The notes under the pieces are model-generated. The model saw nothing but the letters and a program-made list of their open reading frames with translations. It did not search any database and was not told the origin of the DNA. This document shows positions 57,131 through 64,000 of a stretch of DNA of 64,000 nucleotides, one piece after another; the stretch's first letter is position 1, and every line of letters begins with the position of its first letter. The stretch comes from Syngnathus acus (Eukaryota > Chordata > Actinopteri > Syngnathiformes > Syngnathidae). The translations under genes were made by a program, and so were the position numbers. Location: positions 5,062,476 to 5,126,475 of the forward strand of contig NC_051089.1 of NCBI RefSeq assembly GCF_901709675.1, written 5' to 3'.

Positions 57131-57891
57131 TTTAAATAAGCTCTTTGGTGACTTGTCTCTATTTTTACAAGATAGATTCTCCTAATGTCGTCCGATTTGT
57201 TTGTTGAGGTTTGACGTACCGGTACTGAAAGTAGCCATTTCAGCAACCTGCAGGTCGTCCCACAATGGCTGCCATGAAATGTCACAATTTGAATGTTTAT
57301 TTTTATGACAGTTACTTGGCTCTCATTCAGGAAACAGGTGGGAGTTGTTTGTGCAAGGAAAAATACTTTAAAGCAGAGTTCAGCAAATGTTGATAGGATG
57401 ACAATTATTTTTCCATTGTAGGTTTATAACATCAGTCTTGACATTTTTAAAATCTTTAAAAAAAAAAAATCTGTTCCATTTCGACATTACAACAAACGGG
57501 CTTGAAGTATTTTTTGTGATGGGGTGAGGAAAAGGTGAGACAGAAGAGGGACTTCCCAGAGGTAAACAAGTGCTGGCTACTTGGAGATGTGTTATTGTGC
57601 TGTTACATGGGACGAGAGCCTCGACCAACATGTTATGGGAGGGCCGACACGCACCGTTGAATTATTAACAACCACTATTCAACACGTACATAGCATCATA
57701 ACAAAAGAGCCACAACCGCTCTGACCAAACACAAAACATCCATCCATTTTCTCTGCATTCTCAATCCCAGATGACTTTGGGAAGACCCGATCTAGACTGC
57801 TCCTCTGTCAACTGCAGAAAAACATAACACTCACTCTGTTGGTCATTTGGATTCTTTAATTTATACAGAGTAGGCTAGCTGTAGTAAACCC
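57131..57891. other. noncoding; possible repeat remnant at 57735-57790
   Basis: CATCCATCCATTTTCTC at about 57737-57753 recalls the tail of the SINE family but the body is not recognisable. An A run lies at 57460-57469. Confidence 0.35.
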
Positions 57892-57915
57892 CACACACAC
57901 ACTCACACACACACA
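57892..57915. repeat. interrupted (CA)n
   Basis: CA run with one CT interruption. Confidence 0.8.
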
Positions 57916-58249
57916 GTAATGGCATCTTGAATCTCCAGCTGTGAGGCAGACACCATAATGTCACATTTTAACCACTCTCCCACCAAAAACAGAAACACTA
58001 AAAGCAGAATCGATGTTGAAGACGAAACGTCAATAACTGTCTTAAGCCACATGACCGAGGCGGTTTTGTGTGAAACCGCCGACACGGTCCAACAACATCA
58101 ATGCATGTGCTTTATTCTTGTCTGACAGACACAAACATGAACATAACATGACTCGGAAAATGGTGGTTTCTTTAGTTCCAAACTCATGTGACCTAGCATT
58201 TTCAAAAGTCTTCATCTCTATGTGTCTCCCCCCATATCCCTAAAGGAGT
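57916..58249. other. noncoding with 8-bp hairpin
   Basis: GGCGGTTT (58059-58066) and AAACCGCC (58073-58080) pair perfectly over TGTGTG. The rest is ordinary. Confidence 0.45.
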
Positions 58250-58545
58250 CCACCATATATATGTGTGGAATAATTTCATCAATGACGCCACGTCCCGGTG
58301 GGCCCTTTCCACTTTAAACACTTAACGGGTTAAATAAATAATGACGACTGGCGCGCCGCATGCGCTAACGTTAACCAGCCACTAGCTGCGGGTCCCACAG
58401 CAGCAGGAGTCCTTAAAGTGAATCATTCGCTTCCGCTAAGGCCAATACGCCAACAGATTATGGGCCTTTAAGTAGCAACCGAGCCTGAAATGTGACTCTG
58501 GGGCTCGCCGGCGAGACCCCCTTGAGGGAGATGCAAGGACTAGTA
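58250..58545. promoter_or_regulatory. candidate conserved noncoding block
   Basis: CpG-bearing, balanced sequence contains GGCGCGCCGCATGCGC, GCTAACGTTAACC (a GTTAAC/HNF1-like half site) and CTTTAAGTAGC, and stops where the MITE-like element starts. Inferred. Confidence 0.25.
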
Positions 58546-58549
58546 AGGC

Positions 58550-58903
58550 TGGGCGATAAATCTATTGATAAGAAGACATGGCGAAAGGGTTCTCAAGGAT
58601 ATCAAAGACAAGACATTAATGGTCTTTGATAACCACAATGTATCCCAAGTTCAAATTGGCGTTGTAGTTGCTCAACCTTGAATTTGTCTAAAAATCCAAG
58701 ATATAATTTCTATTTTAGATCTATGCTTTGTTGTCAAGTATAGACACACAAAATGTGAACACAGTCAAAATGAATCTCTAGCCGAAAATCTATTTACTAG
58801 CTCTTCTGTGTGAATCGTACATTCCTTATCCTTTCCTTTAAAGCTGATAATCGTATTACAATATCACTATTTAATTAAAAAAAATAGTCAATAGATATAT
58901 CCC
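58550..58903. mobile_element. MITE-like element with terminal inverted repeats
   Basis: The left end GGGCGATAAATCTATTGA (about 58551-58568) is the inverted counterpart of TCAATAGATATATCCC (58888-58903), differing by one missing base and one change. The GGCTGGGCGATA opening is familiar from a teleost DNA-transposon family. Length is about 354 bases, AT-rich, with no transposase. It contains an internal perfect inverted repeat (58600-58631). The right tip is decayed and no target duplication was found. Confidence 0.55.
58600..58631. repeat. 10-bp inverted repeat of TCF/LEF-type sites
   Basis: TATCAAAGAC (58600-58609) and GTCTTTGATA (58622-58631) pair perfectly over 12 bases. Each arm contains ATCAAAG, the TCF/LEF core. 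It may be an internal palindrome of the transposon or a paired binding site. Confidence 0.55.
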
Positions 58904-60149
58904 TAAATCTTAAACGCACCGAAGTTTCCATCTTTAATTCGAGTGCACCGCACCACTTGACCTCTGATGCCATCTCATTGTAGAGAAGTAGAGGCAAACA
59001 TCCAATCCCCCCACTGAAATGACACCTGAACGTCAATAAGTGGTCACCATCCATCCATCGCGAGAGTAAAAGCTCTATTGATTTCCTCGCAGATTAAGCA
59101 TACTGCAGGGAGCAATTAAAATCCCAGGGATGAACATGGTAGCATGAATAATCTCGAATGTAGGCTGGTTCATAGGATGCATAAAGCCTTTAAAATACCT
59201 TTACGATTGACATGACGGCAGAGAGACGATAAATCTGTGCCAATGCTTGTAAAGTGTGTACAAATGTGTGTAAAGGTACATTAAGAAGCGTTAAAAACAC
59301 AGCTTTGCTTTCTACTGAGGCCATGTTATTTTCAATTACACAAATGTCTTGGCTAAAATTATAATAATGTTAAAATAATGAGTCTAATTATAATAAAACA
59401 TGTCTAACTTTAACTAGCTTAAATTATCTTGGTGGCTCGGCTGAAAAAACTAAAGGCTAATTTAGCATTAGCATTTGTTCCTCGTTATCGTTTACCATTC
59501 TGACCCAAAGAATAAAGTCATTATATTGAAGTTCTATAAAATATAGTTACAAAATATTTACTTTTGACTTATATTTATCATGTATTGAAGTTGGAAGGTT
59601 TATAGACATGACTGTGTAGTTCCAGTATATACAAATACACACAGACACATTTGAAGTCGTTTGGTCGTCCCCGCTGTGCATCAGTGCCCAAGCTCATGTA
59701 TCCTGATGGCACTGATGATGCGTCACGCAGTCAAATCCTATGACCTCTGTGCTGTCCGCCGGCTTGAGGACCACTCTGATGGATAGACAGGTCTGCAAAT
59801 GAATCCTGAGGCAATACCGAATGTTAAAACACAGGACAGCCACCTGCTTCATCCCCTGTTTAGGACATTATCTCGGTTCATTACTTTCCCAAACTTCTCA
59901 CATTTTTGGCAGACATTTTGTTTTTTGATCAAGGTTTGCAGTCCAGTGAACACTCACAGATTCCAATTTTCTGTGTTTATACATTACATACATTAGGTCC
60001 AATGCTCATATATTGTCCTTATTTACGGATGACAAACTGATCCAGTTCGACTCCCCAGAGGAGATCTCAAAATAAATCCGCTTCCAGAATATTACGGTCG
60101 GACTGAATTGTTATTGTCATCCATAGTTATCAAGTCCTCATATTATCCT
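58904..60149. other. AT-rich noncoding, partly ordered
   Basis: The stretch 59060-59240 is balanced and may be conserved. CATCCATCCATC near 59048 is too short to call a repeat. No gene was found. Confidence 0.35.
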
Positions 60150-60510
60150 TGCAGGTCTATATTGTGGTTACACAACGCAGTAAATAAAGCGAGGGGATTC
60201 AATAACAGTCAGTGATAAGGGCCTAAAGCAGCTAAATATGAAATACAACCTAACAAAATGGTATGGATTTCCAATGAGGCCACGTGACACGGGCTGCTTT
60301 GAAATGCAAATTAACTTATGCTCAACGTCCTTCTCAAGCCTCGCCACCTATTGATCGGCTAAAACAAATTCCATTGATCAGTGAATATTTGATAGGGATA
60401 ATTAAATCTCTCATGGAAGTACTTAGAGGCCATTTTCAGCCTCACAACCCGACACCTGCCTCAGACACACTTAAGATTCAGTATGGCGCTCAATTAGGAA
60501 TAACAGATAA
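60150..60510. promoter_or_regulatory. candidate conserved noncoding block with octamer
   Basis: A perfect POU octamer ATGCAAAT (60304-60311) is followed by TAACTTA. GATAATTAAATC lies near 60397 and GCTCAATTAGG near 60488. The 360-base block is ordered, non-repetitive and lacks domains in its 76-codon frame. Conservation is not tested. Confidence 0.35.
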
Positions 60511-61660
60511 TTGAGTTAAAAACAGAAATAAAGTCTGTTGAAGTCAAAGTGGCGCGCATATTATAGATTTTTTTGTGGCTAGCTATCATATCCTGACTAA
60601 TTATTTTTAACATTTATTAGATCGCATTAACATACAATATGATTATGAATAAAGGGTCATTTTAGATAACGCTTTAAAAAATAAATGTAGTGTAAAATGT
60701 TCTATGTTCTGAGCTCTCTAAATCCGTCAACTTTTTTTTGCTTTGAACATCTTCTGTATTGATTCCAATTGTTTAATGGCAAATGTAGCCCTGTTATCTG
60801 CAAGAATGTAATTTCTCTCAAGAGCCTCCTCATCTGAATGTGAAGGGAGGGGTGAAAAAAAAAAACATCCCCTTCATCGAGCGACATGATTTATGACAAT
60901 AGCAGACGGGCAAACAGGAAAAGGTTGCTGTCAGGATAGTATGAGAGGGCAGCTCTTACTTGCATAGAGCGCTGTTATACAAAGTAGCAATCAATAGCCC
61001 TTTTATTAGTGACTGCAATCAATGTACCTGTGACTGAGTGGGCCAATTAATGCTATCGACCCACGGGACAAGAAGAAAGGAGAAGATGAGTGCGGGGCAA
61101 AGGGGAAACACGGCACGGGAAAAGGACGGGCAGCATCTCACTCAGATCCTGTTTTCTGTGGAGTGTGTGTGTGGGGGAGAAATTCCCACAGAGTCTGCCG
61201 CCGAGGGCGCCCTGACAGAAAGCAGAGGTCGCATATCTCCCGAGAGGAAGCGAAAGTGTGTGTATTGGCGTGAGGGGTGGGGAGGGGGTCCGGCAGTCTA
61301 CAAACAACCCCGCTTCCCTCCCCGTGCCATCTCCGGATGATGAGATGAGTCGGACTGGGAATGCACCGCTACGAGTCTTCTCACCGCCGCTTTTCAATGG
61401 TAATGAAGTCATTGGGTCACCGCTGTGCTGGCCCAAATCGAGGCCTCACTCCCCAAGAGAGTGACCAGAGTGACACCTTTACTCTGGCTCATGTATTACA
61501 TCAAATACCAACATTCTGCACTTCATGCAAAACTGTAGATCTTGTTGGGATTTGCTCTCTCAATATAACATAATCACAATTTTCAGTTTTTCTTGATTTG
61601 GTCAGCTGGGTTTACTCCCACAACGACGCAAACGCCCTTCTCCAGCTACGTCTGTCTGAG
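60511..61660. other. noncoding, no feature seen
   Basis: A-run at 60857-60866. The stretch 60880-61070, with GGCCAATTAATGC, may be conserved. A 127-codon minus-strand frame (61053-61436) shows no domain. Confidence 0.35.
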
Positions 61661-61677
61661 AAAAAAAAAAAAAAAAA
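61661..61677. repeat. poly-A tract (17)
   Basis: Pure A run; no retroposon body is recognised upstream. Confidence 0.85.
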
Positions 61678-62140
61678 GTACTCAAATTTGTGCTGGGCAC
61701 AAAAATAAGGGCCCATCGCAAAACATTAAATAAAAATAACCTGGTCCAGTGTGAAACTGATATCATAAAATATTTTTCACAGTGCCTGAGTGATCACAGA
61801 ACACACTGAGAAGTGAGAACTTGGACACCATCAGGTCTTATTTTTAGCAAAAATATCCTGAAGTAAAAAAACTAACAGTGTGAAGTACAAGGCCATGGCA
61901 GAGGTGCTCTTCAGACATGAACCCCTCTCAGTATTTGCACATGGCTTGTCCCATCCCTGAAGAAACAGAGGTCAGGGGTTGGCCGCCTCATGTCAGTTGG
62001 CAGTGTAACACTCACCTATCAGCCTCCCTCTATCAGCATTTCACTCCAAAACACAATCCTCCCCTTCCTGTAGGAAACTCCGTGGGCCGCCGTGACGACG
62101 GCTCGAGAGGGGTGTCAAGAAGAGAGAACCGGAGCGAGGC
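61678..62140. other. noncoding, no feature seen
   Basis: No feature was recognised. Confidence 0.35.
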
Positions 62141-62157
62141 GGAAGGAAGGAAGGAAG
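62141..62157 (+). repeat. (GGAA)n run
   Basis: Four GGAA units and a partial one in a purine-rich stretch; GGAA is also the ETS core. Confidence 0.7.
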
Positions 62158-63635
62158 CGGCCGTGGCGAAGGAGGAGCAGGAAAGAGACTGTAGGAAATG
62201 ACAATGTAGTGATAAGCCCGCGGCAAAGAGCCCAGCACCCTCAGGGAGGACTCGGGGCTACAAGGCTTTAGCCTCAGTGCTCCGTCCGACCACATTCCCC
62301 GATGACCCCCGGCCAGTCATCTTATTGCCAAGTATGTATGGACCAGACAGAGGATTTGTCTGAGATGTTGTGTTTATAAGATATAGGGTTTTTTTCTCCT
62401 TGTGGAAAAAGATCAGTCTTCCGATGCAGTATGAAGACATTATTTCACTGCACGTTCATACAGTGTGAGTCTACCGTCATGAAAATGGCGGTTTAAATAT
62501 TTCTAAAATTAAATTAATCAACCTACTGGCATTTATTATTTAAAAGAAAAACTGTGTTAAATTGTAGATTTCCAACTATAAACAAGATGACTTGTCAAGT
62601 CAAAGTCAACTCAAATTTTTCTCAAATTTGAAAAAAAAAATTAAACACCAAAGTAAAGATTTTTTTTTTTAAATTCTACAAAAATAAATACCAAGGTTCA
62701 TGTCTAGTTGGTCGCAAACTTCAAATGAGCTCGTCTTGTCATTTCGACATATGCGTAACGTATCACACACACATGGATCTGTTTTACAACGAAGACTCAT
62801 CAGTAAATAAAGACCAGAGGGCCAAGCTGCATTAGTCATAAATCCGACTCCAATTTGGGGATGATAATCTTGTCCTTGGCTACCACTAAAAGTTAAAACT
62901 TTCCGGATACAGTAATCACCTGCCAGGCAAAAATGTAGAAAATCCGTCAGGTCATCGTCAAGGTACAAAACTGAGTCTGTGGAAAAAGTGGTATACTAAC
63001 ATTACGATGTTGAAAATTTCAAGACTGTTTGGGATTTCTTTTGGAGAGCCTAAAATTAAATTTTATGATCTTCAAGGATTGTGAGGATTAATGTTTGTTT
63101 TCCCTTCAAATGCTTAGCTCTTTTGTTCACAGCATGGTAGTGTGCTCTCGTTACATAATGACACGGAACGTAGCACTTTGTGCAGATTTTACTGATTTGT
63201 CCTGTCAAACCTGATTTACTTTACAGCATAAATGTGCTTTTTCTTGCTTTTGGTCTAACGTCCAACAACTGTATGGCACAAACATCAAGACTCTGAACTT
63301 TTAGTGGCACTTTGAGCATGTGTTAAATGTTACTCTAATCAAATTAAAATGGATGCCATAAAGCAGGAACAAACAAAAAAAAGGAATCACATTGTTCAAA
63401 TTCACATGTATGAGGCACGGAGGGGAAAAAAATACCAAACAATAGACTTTCTTTAAAAAAATAATTCAATATATCAAAGTGAGCTCCTTCGTTTTGAAAT
63501 CTACACCATAAATTTATAGTGAAGCCTTTCAAAAGACTTTGTTCAAAAAAAGCAAACATTGGTTTTGTTTTGCTCTTTCAAAGAGTGTTAAAATGTTACT
63601 TTCTCCATCAAAGACATTTGCATGGTCGGAAAAAT
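62158..63635. other. AT-rich noncoding
   Basis: A YY1-type AAAATGGCGG lies at 62482-62491. A and T runs lie at 62630-62672. A POU octamer ATTTGCAT lies at 63616-63623 in AT-rich sequence. No gene was found. Confidence 0.35.
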
Positions 63636-64000
63636 TGTCATGTTGTGACTTTGTTTGGTTCTAATTTGCACTTTAGTTTGTTTTTCTTCGTTATGTTTTT
63701 GTGTCTCTTTAGAACATTGTTTCCACCTATTCTCGTTAGCCCCGCCCCTTGTGTCATCCAATCGGATTCCTCAACCACTTGTGTCTTGTCCAGGAGTTCC
63801 TCGTTGTATCGTCTGTCTGTTGATATTTAGTTCCTTCCTTTCTGTTTACTCTGTTTGGTCATTTTCATCTGTTCAATGTGCTGTCGATGTCACGCCTTGT
63901 CTACTCGTCAAGTTCGTTTATGCTAGTGTTTATAGTTGAATTGTGTTCATTATGTCTCCATCGATGAGAGCCATTGTAGTCCTTTGTTCAGACAAATTGA
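63636..64000 (+). mobile_element. start of an LTR-like element, cut by window edge
   Basis: TGTCATGTTGTGAC opens a T/G- and pyrimidine-rich stretch with TCCAGGAGTTCC and GTTTATGC motifs. From memory this texture is that of the TGTCA... teleost LTR-like repeats, in the opposite orientation to the element at 27207-27566 but not the same sequence. The 3' end lies outside the window, so neither terminal repeat nor target duplication can be checked. Two frames here (94 and 103 codons) are incidental. Confidence 0.35.

Noticed and set aside
1-64000. CRISPR array, operon or other prokaryotic system
   Set aside because: No regularly spaced direct repeats with unique spacers, no gene clusters and no ribosome-binding pattern; composition and repeats are those of a fish genome.

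Overview
The window looks like nuclear DNA of a ray-finned fish, most likely a percomorph teleost. The evidence is a tRNA-headed SINE with an ATGGATGG tail, several short-element families that I recognise from teleost genomes, many CA, AT and poly-A microsatellites, and the absence of dense coding. There is no sign of bacterial, viral or organellar organisation.

I find no convincing protein-coding gene or exon. The longest open frames (about 155-173 codons) have no recognisable domains and lie in low-complexity DNA, in repeats or in compositionally ordinary DNA; this is what chance gives in 64 kb. The window is therefore annotated as a gene desert or the inside of a very large intron. The one open stretch with protein-like composition (minus strand, about 9330-9620) is kept as a low-confidence fragment.

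Repeats are the best-supported content. They are: a complete minus-strand tRNA-derived SINE (710-1076) with perfect 12-bp target-site duplications; an hAT-like non-autonomous transposon (11616-11964) with terminal inverted repeats and a decayed 8-bp duplication; a solo-LTR-like element on the minus strand (27207-27566); the start of a second such element cut by the right edge (63636-64000); a MITE-like element with terminal inverted repeats (about 58550-58903); a short palindromic element (18590-18650); and fragments of other dispersed families near 1845, 3160, 12115, 28731, 39000, 41040, 42234 and 46725. Tandem arrays include a GGATAGCATA minisatellite (1683-1844), a decayed GGTCTTGAC-type array (8325-8720) and a 146-bp tandem duplication (36448-36700).

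Between the repeats lie blocks of ordered, non-repetitive sequence with homeodomain (TAATTA) and POU-octamer motifs, for example 4090-4445, 14270-14440, 45190-45560, 53970-54160 and 60150-60510. These resemble the conserved noncoding elements found around vertebrate developmental genes. This is inference from texture and motifs; conservation cannot be tested here and the linked gene is unknown.

The structures most worth following up are a microRNA-precursor-like hairpin (20285-20353), twin adjacent hairpins whose second stem holds two perfect STAT-type sites (55987-56058), a cluster of six CAGGTG/CACCTG E-boxes (1-299), and a TCF/LEF-type inverted pair inside the MITE-like element. No undescribed multi-gene system is visible.
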